Source: Ectocarpus siliculosus (Eukaryota; Sar; Phaeophyceae; Ectocarpales; Ectocarpaceae). Taken from it: 11,813 bases of DNA. Both the position numbers and the translations under genes were made by a program. The stretch lies in assembly GCA_000310025.1 (NCBI GenBank), contig FN649733.1, positions 2,110,528 to 2,122,340 of the forward strand, given 5' to 3'. Below the pieces are notes generated by a model, which did no database searches, had not been told where the DNA came from, and saw nothing but the letters and a program-made list of their open reading frames with translations. This document shows, in pieces, positions 1 through 7,380 of this stretch; within the stretch, counting starts at the first letter, position 1, and the number at the start of each line of letters is the position of its first letter.

Positions 1-108
1 AAGAAGGTCGCTGGGTACCTTGCCGCGGCTCTTGCCGATGCTGGTGTTGGTCTTCACAACTTGTGCATTACGACAAGGGCAGGGCGCCGGATGTTCTCTT
101 TGATCTAG
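1..108 (+). CDS. Possible 3' end of a gene entering from the left (partial)
   Basis: Frame 1 is open from the first base to a TAG at 106-108, giving 35 residues that begin KKVAGYLAAALADAG and end GRRMFSLI. The peptide has an alanine-rich amphipathic first half and a basic end, as a normal protein C-terminus might. Support is weak. G+C at third codon positions is only moderate, and frame 3 is also open here (3-224). I do not recognise the family. If real, it ends about 160 bases before the ATG at 267, so the two would be neighbours on the same strand. No start or splice site can be assigned because the window begins inside it. Confidence 0.28.
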   Translation, partial: KKVAGYLAAALADAGVGLHNLCITTRAGRRMFSLI

Positions 109-266
109 CTCTTTGCGGGGATCCACGCGCGTGCTCTCTCTCTGCAAAAGCACGTTCCGGTCGTCACGATCAGTGCCGAGGACGTGGTTTGCTGGCGGGA
201 GGGGAGAGAGAGAGGCGGACGGGCTAGCGGCAAGACTTCGGGCACATCAAAGAAAAGCCAAGGAGC

Positions 267-908
267 ATGTCCAAGCTTTCCAGGGTTCAAAGCGCCGACT
301 TGGCCGTGTTGTCTTCCGACGACTGGAGCTCGTCCAGCAGCGGCAGCACAACGAGCAGCATCGCAACCGTGGAAGGAGGTGGGGGACCGCTCGAAGAAGA
401 AGACCCGTCAAGCAGCTTCTGGTTGGGAGACATCCCCAAACACCACAACGAGCATGCTAAAGACGGCCAGAGCAACTCGTCCCCCAAGAGCACGGACACT
501 GCGTGGATCTCCAACTCATCGGTGGGCCTCCTGATCGGCGAGGGCGAGGGCGAGGGCGAGGGGCAGCCGCTGCAGCAGCAGGAGACACCCCTGGCGGCAT
601 GGGTCGACCAGCAGGCTCTGGGTTCAGGGTGGGAGCAGGTGCGCGCCGGTCGTGTGAGAAAAATCATTCATCATCTTGGCGGAGCACACAAGTTTCCGAC
701 GACAGAAAAACTATTTTGTACGTATACACGTATTTGTATACACCTTTTTACTGCTGCAGAGCAGTTGCATTTTCAACAGCTTTTTCCTGGTGGAATTTAT
801 GAGGAGGAGGCGGCCCGCTGCTCCCCGTCCCCCAAAACCATCCAAATAGCTAAGGCCGTGGGGTGGCTGCCGCAGCAGCCTAGCTCTTGTCCTCTTGCTC
901 ATCTCTAG
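267..908 (+). CDS. Putative Ser-rich, low-complexity protein (first exon or single-exon gene), function unknown
   Basis: An ATG at 267 opens a 213-codon frame ending in TAG at 906-908. From 267 to about 638 the codons strongly favour G or C at the third position, and the protein looks natural: MSKLSRVQSADLAVLSSDDW, a Ser/Gly-rich stretch, an acidic EEED patch, WLGDIP, four Gly-Glu pairs at about residues 91-98, then a QQQ segment. After about 640 the bias fades and AT-rich codons appear (719-780), which suggests an intron. A donor CAG|GTGCGC lies at 638/639 and a second, GTGAGA, at 653/654; both are phase 0. The 3' partner could be 780 (CAACAG acceptor, same frame) or, better, 979 (long pyrimidine tract ending CTGTAG). 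The second choice gives a terminal exon 979-1035. I recognise no domain. That the first block is coding is fairly likely; the exact structure is not settled. Confidence 0.45.
   Translation: MSKLSRVQSADLAVLSSDDWSSSSSGSTTSSIATVEGGGGPLEEEDPSSSFWLGDIPKHHNEHAKDGQSNSSPKSTDTAWISNSSVGLLIGEGEGEGEGQPLQQQETPLAAWVDQQALGSGWEQVRAGRVRKIIHHLGGAHKFPTTEKLFCTYTRICIHLFTAAEQLHFQQLFPGGIYEEEAARCSPSPKTIQIAKAVGWLPQQPSSCPLAHL
537..560 (+). repeat. GGCGAG hexanucleotide repeat, 4 copies
   Basis: Four exact GGCGAG units sit in the frame that starts at 267 and encode four Gly-Glu pairs. The unit length is a multiple of three, so copy-number change would not break the frame. Confidence 0.9.
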
Positions 909-978
909 AGCTGCGTACCCTCTCGTTGCCGAGGGGCGCGACTAAGGAATTTTAATATTTGTCTTCTCTCTTCTGTAG

Positions 979-1035
979 AGCAGCCCCATGTCGTCCAACA
1001 CATCATCACCATCAATGTGTGAAGACAATTGTTAA
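979..1035 (+). CDS. Candidate terminal exon of the gene starting at 267
   Basis: The sequence before 979 is a strong 3' splice site: a T/C-rich tract at 960-975 followed by TAG at 976-978. Reading from 979 in phase 0 gives SSPMSSNTSSPSMCEDNC and then TAA at 1033-1035. The Ser-rich composition matches the upstream block 267-638. Joined to the donor after 638 it would give a protein of about 142 residues. This is an inference from splice-site quality, phase and composition; there is no transcript evidence. The alternative is that the frame simply runs on to 908. Confidence 0.3.
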   Translation, partial: SSPMSSNTSSPSMCEDNC

Positions 1036-1075
1036 CAACAACAATAACAACAACAACAACAAAAACAACATCAAC
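1034..1075 (+). repeat. Imperfect AAC trinucleotide microsatellite
   Basis: Fourteen AAC-like triplets in a row, interrupted by AAT, AAA and ATC. The tract lies directly after the candidate stop at 1033-1035, so it is probably in a 3' untranslated region or spacer. Confidence 0.85.
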
Positions 1076-3075
1076 GCGGTTTGCCTGCTGTTGTTGGCGC
1101 CAACAACCAACCATTGTTTGTTACCACCCTGCATCCAGCAAAACACTGAAAATGTTCGAATCCACCCACACACGTCGGTACCATGACGGCGAGGCGCACA
1201 CGCCCGCCGTGCTCCTCTGATGTCGTGTATCTCTCCACCCCGTTATATGTTACATATAATTCTTGTTGGCGTAAAGTTCATGCGGATGGCGTGCGCGTGG
1301 ATGCGAGTTGCGAGTGAGCGGGCCTGCATGCCGAACCACTGTCAGAATACAAAGGCGTTCATCGAAGGCCTTCGTGAAACGTTTTGAGAATTCACGCCAA
1401 CAAAAGATCAATCACGGATGGATGGAATCGCGCCACGGACTACAGCAGTATCCACAACTCGTTCGCTAAGCCTTCAGCACACAGCACGCCCCTTTCGATT
1501 GGAAGCATTTCCTTCTGTGTGACGTCTGTAAACGTACTGCGGACTCTTCTCAGCAACGGGGTGTCTATCCTCCCGTCAGTCCGTCGGAATCCGGTACGCT
1601 CTTCGTTTTGTTCCGCCGCGGAGCCGATCCCCTCCCTATGCTACATGCTCTACACCCTATACAACGATTTCTCAACAGTACGCTGGCCACGGGTTGTTGC
1701 TCCTTAGTGCTGAACTACATAGCATGGGCGTTCGCTCTTGCAACGCATGTATGTTCGTTCTTGATAGTCAAGGGTGCGCGAAAAACTGTGGGTTTTCCCG
1801 CGTGTGCCTGTGCGCATGTCTACAATAGTCCGTTTCCCGTGGGGACCGAGAAAATATTGTGTTCCGCAATAAATTTGTTCTTCTTGTTGCAGCTACATGG
1901 GAAGCTAATCATGTGCTAGAATACTAGTAACACGACGTTTGCACTCACAACTTTGGGCGGTTTAGGTATATATACCAGTTGCTGTCTTGGGCGTGCTACA
2001 ACGTGCTATAAACATACCCGTTTTCTGATCCTGGCTGACTTGAGGGTTCCCAAGAGAGTCTGGCACATATCCATACGACCAGTAAATAGCGAATCTACGT
2101 ATCTACTCGGATGACAAATTGCCCCCCCCTCTGCGAGTATCCTATCCTGAGGAATAGGTAGGGATTAGACTGCCCTGACGCCCCAGCAAATTTCCACACA
2201 GCACTCTTTGGTGCCTTTTGCAGATATCTTACGATAATGTCGGATGTCGCATCTTTGACATCTTATTGGGAGGATTAATCGACGACAGCGGTCTACTAAC
2301 AGAGTGTTGCGTTGGCTATAGTCTACGTATTCGCGCTGATATATTTTATTTGTAGGTTAACCCGATGTGTTATTTACTCGTAGACTATTTATTTCTCTTA
2401 CAAATATAAATTTACACAAGTAGTTTTGAATCTGCATACCGCAGACGGAAGTAGGCGAAACGAAGAAGAAACTCCTGTGTGGCCGTACATCCGTGTACGT
2501 ACAAGTCCTTGCCTGACGCGGGCTGTTGCCCGTCAAAAACTGTACCGAAAGGTCTGAGGACCAACGCCTAATAGACAAAATGGGACAAAAAAAAAAATTA
2601 ATTACAAATGTCCTGCAAGGGCTGCGGACGCGAGGGGCTACATATCGTCTCTGCCGTCGGCCTTTGAGGGTGGAGTGAGATGATTTGCTAAAGTACATAT
2701 TTGCGCAAGTAAGTGTGATTTGCGCAAATACCTGGGCACCAAGTGAAACGAGCTGGAGACGGCTTAAAAACCGTGGTGTGTGGCATTACCGGGGGCGGGG
2801 GTGTATCGCTGCCGATCAACATGATGGGTGTGGTAGATTGGAGAGCAAACAGGTTCAGGTGCTGGGATGTTGAGAATGAAACATTCTTTTGGTCAGCTAG
2901 CCCTTGGCTAGTCTGCTTGTCGCTTCGGGAGACATGAGCGATAGTCTTCTCGCGCTGCAAAAAAACTGTTGTATGCATACTATGTTTTGCTTCGAAGTAC
3001 TATTTAGTGCAGTAAAAGCCAAACGTGTATGACTCCTAATCTCTTGCTTGCGAAATCAGGCACTGACCAAGAACC
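1076..3075. other. Long stretch without a convincing gene
   Basis: No frame here combines a good start, length and third-position G+C bias. The open frames present (for example 1384-1707 and 1608-1919 on +, 2357-2698 on -) have mixed codon use and are of the size expected by chance. Small landmarks are the palindrome GGTATATATACC at 1965-1976, a TATAAA at 2007-2012, an eight-C run at 2122-2129 followed by TCTGC, and an A-run at about 2586-2597. The TATA-like motifs could mark a promoter, but no clear coding start follows closely. Confidence 0.5.
1965..1976. promoter_or_regulatory. Perfect 12-bp palindrome with TATA-like core
   Basis: GGTATATATACC reads the same on both strands and contains a TATATA core. 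A second TATA-like motif lies 31 bases downstream at 2007-2012. Without a recognisable gene start downstream this is only a possible promoter element. Confidence 0.2.
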
Positions 3076-3098
3076 ATGGTGTGTGCATGTCAGCTTAG

Positions 3099-3281
3099 TT
3101 GCAAACCTTCGAGGCTCCCCGCGCTAAACCCCGTTCTAAAGGGCTCCCCCCCCCCCCCCCTCCGCCCTCCAATACAATTTGGCGGCCGCAACAGGAAGGG
3201 GAGAAATCAAGCACGCCTCGCGAACCCCAAGCTCTTCGGTCAAAGCACCGTCGGAAAAAAGCGCGCGCGAGAAAACATCCA

Positions 3282-3317
<36 letters not shown>

Positions 3318-3815
3318 ACCGCGGAGGACGGGGACGCCGCTACCGTCGCGGGTTCAACCAAGGCCTCCTCCGGCCGAGGAGCGGCAGCCCGCGGCAAGCG
3401 CGCGCCCGCCGCACCCCGGCCGCCGGTGGCTTTGGCGACGGCCCCCGCCGTCAGCGGCAAAGGCATCTTGGTTGACGGCGACGACATCGGCGCCGAGGAC
3501 AGCCACAAGGTTGCCATGGGGAAGGACGGGCGGCTCCTGCGGCTCTCGACGCGCGACTTCCACACGCCTAGGAAGCAGCCGCAGCCTAGCGTCTTCGCGG
3601 CCACAGCTGCAGCTGAGCCGGGAGCGGAAGGGGCGGGGGCAGCAGCGGGAGCAGGGGCCTGGGCGGGAGCAGCGACGCAAAGAGTGGGAGCGGAGGGGGG
3701 AGCGGCACGAGAATGCCAGTGCTGCGCTTCTCGCGGCGCGAGCGGGGGGGGCGCAGCTGGTACGAGGAGGGAGGGGGCAGGGGATCGGCGCCCGGGGAGC
3801 CAGGGGGGGCAGGAG
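3099..3815 (+). CDS. Putative Ala/Gly-rich protein, exon A (5' block of a two-exon gene)
   Basis: This block is open from 3099 (just after a TAG) to a stop at 3885-3887. From about 3282 its codons have very high G+C at the third position. Features in order, numbering from 3099: a poly-Pro stretch from the C-run at 3146-3160; a basic segment (RSKHRRKKARARK); eleven Ala from GCG repeats at residues 62-72; an Ala/Arg/Pro-rich basic stretch; a more ordered segment with SGKGILVDGDDIGAED and GRLLRLSTRDFHTPRKQ at about residues 121-165; then Ala/Gly-rich sequence. The 5' boundary is unsettled. There is no in-frame ATG before 3516 (GCCATGG, a strong context), so the block either starts there, follows an acceptor near 3098, or uses the ATG at 3076 if the C-run is miscounted. 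The donor GAG|GTAGGT after 3815 is phase 0; beyond it codon bias falls. I do not recognise the protein. The basic, disordered N-terminal part is compatible with a nuclear or nucleic-acid-binding protein, but that is conjecture. Confidence 0.55.
3146..3160 (+). repeat. C15 homopolymer
   Basis: Fifteen C in a row, encoding Pro in the exon A frame. Such runs are prone to length errors in sequencing and to slippage, so the reading frame across it should not be trusted. Confidence 0.9.
3282..3314 (+). repeat. GCG trinucleotide repeat (11 units, poly-Ala)
   Basis: Eleven uninterrupted GCG codons encode the poly-Ala tract of exon A. In the other frames the same bases would give poly-Arg or poly-Gly. 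The lack of synonymous interruptions suggests recent expansion rather than an old conserved tract. Confidence 0.85.
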
Positions 3816-4037
3816 GTAGGTGTGCAGCGATGGGCGACTGGTTCCATTCTCGCTCCTCGCCTTCGTCGTGTTCCCGTCTTCTTGTAAAAGTTTTGTGACT
3901 CCTTGCTTTGAGTGTCGACCTCAAGCGGCAACAAGCAAACAGTAGTTGACGATTTTGTTGTACAGGCTGTGAGACATGCATACGAGTCGTTCGATTGTGG
4001 AAATGTGATCGGCGTCGGCGCCTCGCCCCTTGGTTGG

Positions 4038-4604
4038 TTAGGTCTCTCGTTGGGAAAGTGTCAATAACGAGGCAAGAGAGGCGTGCTGAGGCTCTATTTT
4101 CTGTTTGGCAACTTCGTTGTTGCTTTCGTGATGCCGAAAAGATCGCCTTCCGTCGGCCGTAGTAGAGCCTTCCAGAAGCTGCATCTCGCGCCACCTGATC
4201 GTTCGCACTCTCCTCAGCAGCAGCAGCAACAGCAGCAACAGCAACAGCAACAACAGCGGCCGCAGTAGCAGTGGCAGTAGCAGCTGTTGTAGACGCTGAA
4301 TCTCTTGACGATTGGTTGGAGTTTTATCTGCTGGGGCACCTTCGCAGCAGGGTTGCACTGCTCCATCCTTGCGGAGAAGCAGCGTTCTCGCCCCCTTTCG
4401 GGACTCCGGCAGGCTGACGGCCGCGATTAGTTTCCCCCCGCCGGCGTATCGCCTCTCTGCCCCCCTTTGCTTCTGCCTCTCCGTCTTTGGCGAGGTGCTG
4501 CCGGTGCTGCCGGGCTGCAAACCCCCTATCTCAACCTCCCGCTCCCGCTGGTCGGCCACGCCGGCCGTTGATTGACTCCTGTTGGCAATATTGCTTCCGT
4601 GCAT
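4038..4604 (-). CDS. Uncertain minus-strand open frame containing poly-Leu
   Basis: An ATG at 4604-4602 on the minus strand opens 188 codons. The protein begins MHGSNIANRSQSTAGVADQR, has a hydrophilic middle and a long Leu tract that is the reverse reading of the CAG/CAA repeat at 4215-4256. Third-position G+C is raised in the first half. It lies inside what I take to be the intron of the plus-strand gene, and the plus strand also has open, G+C-biased frames here (4312-4575). The long frame may simply reflect local G+C and the repeat. A real nested antisense gene cannot be excluded, nor can extra plus-strand exons. Confidence 0.15.
   Translation of the reverse strand: MHGSNIANRSQSTAGVADQREREVEIGGLQPGSTGSTSPKTERQKQRGAERRYAGGGKLIAAVSLPESRKGARTLLLRKDGAVQPCCEGAPADKTPTNRQEIQRLQQLLLPLLLRPLLLLLLLLLLLLLLRRVRTIRWREMQLLEGSTTADGRRSFRHHESNNEVAKQKIEPQHASLASLLTLSQRET
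4131..4268 (+). CDS. Short open frame ending in poly-Gln
   Basis: An ATG at 4131 starts 45 codons: MPKRSPSVGRSRAFQKLHLA, a short linker, 14 Gln, then RPQ and TAG. The Gln tract uses both CAG and CAA, which keeps the amino acid while breaking the DNA repeat. That is the pattern seen when a Gln tract is kept by selection or is simply old. The frame lies between the two exons of the best gene here. It could be a skipped or alternative exon of it, a short independent frame, or chance. No strong splice sites bracket it. Confidence 0.2.
   Translation: MPKRSPSVGRSRAFQKLHLAPPDRSHSPQQQQQQQQQQQQQQRPQ
4215..4256 (+). repeat. CAG/CAA trinucleotide repeat (14 units)
   Basis: Fourteen consecutive CAG or CAA triplets (nine CAG, five CAA), followed by further CAG and TAG triplets up to about 4282. 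Confidence 0.9.
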
Positions 4605-4663
4605 ATACAAACCACAGGTTTTGTTACCTCCGGCCTAGATGCCCTTGGCCACCACCGATATTG

Positions 4664-4666
<3 letters not shown>

Positions 4667-4709
<43 letters not shown>
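4667..4709 (+). repeat. CT dinucleotide microsatellite, about 21 units
   Basis: An uninterrupted 43-base CT tract. It lies 20 bases before the acceptor CGGCGACAG|C at 4729/4730 and would serve as an extreme polypyrimidine tract for the intron that ends there. Read as coding it would be a Leu-Ser repeat, which I think is not used. Confidence 0.92.
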
Positions 4710-4711
<2 letters not shown>

Positions 4712-4729
4712 CCTTCGCTCCGGCGACAG

Positions 4730-5167
4730 CTGCTGCAGGCCTCCGCCGACAGCCTCGCCTTCAGCGCGTCGTCGGGGTGCTCGGCCGGGCCGGGGGGGAA
4801 GCGCGGCGCCTCCGGCGGCGGCTTGAGCGCCAACGGCAGCGCCTTCGCCGACGAGGACGGCTCCCGCCCCGGCAGCAGCCGGTCTCTCAACAGCTGCTCC
4901 TGGAGGGCACAGAGCCTCCGGGCGCGGAAGCTCCGGGCGGAAAACATCGTCGACGGTATCGACCTCGCCGGCGCCGCCGCCCGTTCCGGGCTAGGCGGTG
5001 GCAGCATCAGCAGCAGCGGCGGCAGCCACCGCGAGATTGGTGGGCTGGCCGACAGCTGCCGGTCCGGCAGCAGCCTCGCTGACACCGGTGGGAGTGGCAG
5101 AAGCAAGTCTTACCGCCCACAGGTGCGCGCGCCCGGGGCGAGCGAGATGGCAGGGCTCCTGCGATAA
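4730..5167 (+). CDS. Putative Ser/Gly-rich protein, exon B (3' terminal exon)
   Basis: From 4730 (CTG CTG CAG GCC) to the TAA at 5165-5167 nearly every codon ends in G or C, the clearest coding signal in the window. The 145 residues begin LLQASADSLAFSASSGCSAG and continue with Gly/Ser-rich low-complexity sequence. A more ordered helix-like segment with WRAQSLRARKLRAENIVDG follows at about residues 61-79, then a second Gly/Ser-rich part ending GASEMAGLLR. The acceptor after 4729 (CAG, behind the CT tract) is phase 0, and a second CAG nine bases on at 4738 is also phase 0. Both match the phase-0 donor after 3815, giving a combined protein of about 384 residues. A CAG|GTGCGC donor-like site at 5121/5122 could end the exon earlier, but codon bias continues past it. 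I recognise no family. Confidence 0.6.
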   Translation: MLQASADSLAFSASSGCSAGPGGKRGASGGGLSANGSAFADEDGSRPGSSRSLNSCSWRAQSLRARKLRAENIVDGIDLAGAAARSGLGGGSISSSGGSHREIGGLADSCRSGSSLADTGGSGRSKSYRPQVRAPGASEMAGLLR

Positions 5168-5905
5168 AAGCTTTGGGTTGTGGGGGAATTGTTTCGGGGC
5201 AGAGAATGGATCGGCGATGGAAGCTGGAAGGATGGGGGCGGCTTGGCGTTAGAGACACTTAAGCAGACCGTGGTAGGCTGGCGTTACGTAAGTTCCTCGC
5301 CCTTAAAGCATACCCAACGAGGAAAGCAGGTGGTGGAACTGCACTCACGTACATACGTAGCAGGGTGGCGAGCGCCATGCTGCAGCGGTCCCCCGCCGGA
5401 TGGGGTCCAATATGCTTTTTTCGGTAAAACGTTTGTGGTTTGTCTCGGAAAACCTCGGCGAGGCTTCTCGCCCCGTCTTCATCAGTCCAACACATGGTTG
5501 GGTTGGCTAAGCCCATTATGCAACGAGAGCATTAAGAGCAGCAGCAGCATTAGCAGCCCGCCCTATTCAAGGTGTTCAGCGTTGCTTCTCACATGAGTAT
5601 GAGTTGTAGCTCGGTATCACGATCTGCTGGTCGTCGTCCTCGAATTTTTCCACAACTGGAACTCTGTTGATCCCTGCCTGTAACAACGACAATGATACCG
5701 AAACGGAGCAGGACAGTACGGGCAGCGAGCGGCGACGTCGAGGTCTCTTCGGGGGGCTCAAGAAGGGGATGGGGGTTGTTTGGGAAAAGATTGCGGCGGA
5801 CCACCCACAGCCGCTGCCCATCGATAAGGTGCGTGGGTGAGGGACAAGCGCAGCACTGGTCTCAAAGCACGATCTGATTTTTTTTTTTTTGTGTGGTGGT
5901 GAGGT
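5168..5905. other. Presumed 3' flank and spacer, no gene seen
   Basis: Downstream of the TAA at 5167 third-position bias disappears in all frames. The open frames (for example 5180-5596 on +, 5576-6034 on -) have mixed codon use and no good starts. The segment ends in a T13 run at 5878-5890, just before the inverted repeat. Confidence 0.5.
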
Positions 5906-6130
5906 ACCGTATACGACACAAGATAACACACACCCTGGACCGATTGTCCAAGCTCGATTTTCGCCACGAAGAAGAACATGCATAAACGAAACGATTATAC
6001 GTTTTCGGAATGCTCTCGACCGAGACGGCTTCAACGCCCCCGGTTTCGGCGCGGTGACTTCTTTCTGCTCTTGAGTAATCGAGCTTTGAAAATCGGTCCA
6101 GGGGGTGTGTTATCTTGTGTCGTATGCAGT
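5906..6130. repeat. Imperfect inverted repeat (foldback), 56-bp arms
   Basis: Positions 5906-5961 and 6075-6130 are reverse complements with 49 of 56 matching bases and no gaps; two of the seven mismatches are at the inner end. The arms share TCGGTCCAGGG and GTGTTATCTTGTGTCGTAT. The spacer is 113 bases. This could be a small foldback or MITE-like element, or an inverted duplication able to form a long hairpin in RNA. I see no coding capacity and no clear target-site duplication. Confidence 0.85.
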
Positions 6131-6601
6131 AGGTGGTTGCAAGAAAAGCAACAGCGGCGGCGGCTGCTGGTAATGCTCGTGTGGCGAGGTATGTAGGTGA
6201 CTGAAACGGAAAAAGAAAGAAAAGAACAGCAGCAGCTGGCGGTGCTTTTTTTATTGTCGTGGCGAAGACGGCAAGGTGACTTTGAGTGCCCCGCAACCTG
6301 GTAAATGCCGTCCGGCTCGGCCCTGCGGGGGACAAGAAGACAAGAGAGCGAGAGAGCTGTTTTTCTGTCCAACACCAGAACAGAATCATGTCCCTGCCCC
6401 TTGGTTGGGGCGGACGTCTTCGAACGCCTTTCCGTGTCCCTAGCCTCTTTTCTCCGCACGCGAGAAACGAACTCCCCCCGCCCGCCCGCCGCCGCCGCCA
6501 CCCTGTAGCAAAGCGTTTTTTGCCAGGTGTTTCCTTTTTCTTTTTGTGTATCCTGGTTGCACTGTGTAGTTTCGGTTCCGAACACATTATCACATAAATA
6601 A
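6131..6601. other. Spacer without a convincing gene
   Basis: Open frames on both strands here lack ATG starts or coding bias. The right part is T/C-rich and ends with an AT-rich stretch (about 6586-6603) before the ATG at 6602, so it could hold a promoter or 5' untranslated region for the candidate below. Confidence 0.4.
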
Positions 6602-6994
6602 ATGGCAAGAACACGTGATTTGCACGCCTGCAAGCCGTTTCGTCTTGTGGTCCCGCGCCTTCGTGCTTGTTTGGTCGAGCTTCACTCTCTTGTTTTCCTC
6701 CCGTGCGGGGAAATTGAACCGGTCGCCGATTGTTCCGTTTTCGTTCGAAACCTCGGCGCCGCGTTCTTTCGCTCTTCTTCTCGCGCGTCCTCTGCGTTAT
6801 TGCGTCAGACTTTGACGAAGGAGCAACAGCGGCAGAAGCATTTGCGCCTTGAAAGGCAGAGGCGGAACGAATGGCAAACCAACAGCGTGGCCGAGCAACA
6901 CGTGGTACGTACTACGTTAGAATTGATAACCACTTCGAACGTGTGGTTTGTAGTCCCATTCGCTGGCTGCCGTCGCTCGAAGTACCGTAGGTGA
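6602..6994 (+). CDS. Weak candidate gene start, basic protein of unknown function
   Basis: An ATG at 6602 in a good context (AATAAATGG) opens 130 codons to a TGA at 6992-6994. Residues 1-70 are mixed; residues about 71-100 are strongly polar and helix-like (LTKEQQRQKHLRLERQRRNE). After 6904 there is a good donor (GTACGT at 6905, phase 0). An acceptor at 7291-7293 (TCCTCCGCAG) in matching phase would add 28 residues to a TAG at 7378-7380. Third-position G+C is only moderate and I recognise no domain, so this may be chance. Confidence 0.22.
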   Translation: MARTRDLHACKPFRLVVPRLRACLVELHSLVFLPCGEIEPVADCSVFVRNLGAAFFRSSSRASSALLRQTLTKEQQRQKHLRLERQRRNEWQTNSVAEQHVVRTTLELITTSNVWFVVPFAGCRRSKYRR

Positions 6995-7224
6995 CGTAAG
7001 AAATCACACCCCCCGGATCGATATTCGAAAGCTCGAGTGCTGCACAGCAGAAGGAGTGGCGGTGCGATATCTTTTGTCACCTGGGGGAACGTCGTTTCGT
7101 CCGCGCGTACGTATGTTGCTTTTGGCATCAAACAGTGTGGTTTGAAACTCCTGAATGTGCTGTTGATACCATACTTGGTTCGAGGAACAATGTTGTGCCT
7201 GAAATGCTCTCGTTACTCCCCGTA

Positions 7225-7343
7225 GTTGGTGTCGCTGTGGCGTTGCTTGATGTTGAAGTTTCGACGCACGTCGCGCTTGTTATTCCTCCGCAGTTCCAAG
7301 TTTCGAGCGCACCATATGACAACACACGAAAAGCGACACCAAC
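7225..7343. repeat. Short inverted repeat, 12-bp perfect arms
   Basis: GTTGGTGTCGCT at 7225-7236 and its exact reverse complement at 7332-7343 flank 95 bases. Beyond the 12 bases the match decays. It may be a hairpin or a coincidence. Confidence 0.4.
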
Positions 7344-7380
7344 AAACAATCTCAAACGTCACGATACGTACTGTTTGTAG

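Noticed and set aside
1140-1170. TTCGAATCC resembling a tRNA T-loop
   Set aside because: No matching acceptor, D-arm or anticodon arm could be folded around it.
2108-2176. ATGAC and CTGA motifs resembling a C/D-box RNA
   Set aside because: Boxes are imperfect and there is no terminal stem.
3095-3934. 279-codon minus-strand open frame opposite exon A
   Set aside because: It mirrors the G+C-rich plus-strand frame. The plus frame has the coding-like third-position bias and good splice sites; the minus protein is Ala/Pro-rich low complexity without further support.
5862-6614. 250-codon minus-strand open frame
   Set aside because: It begins without an ATG, has no third-position bias, runs through both arms of the inverted repeat and includes poly-Lys from T-runs.
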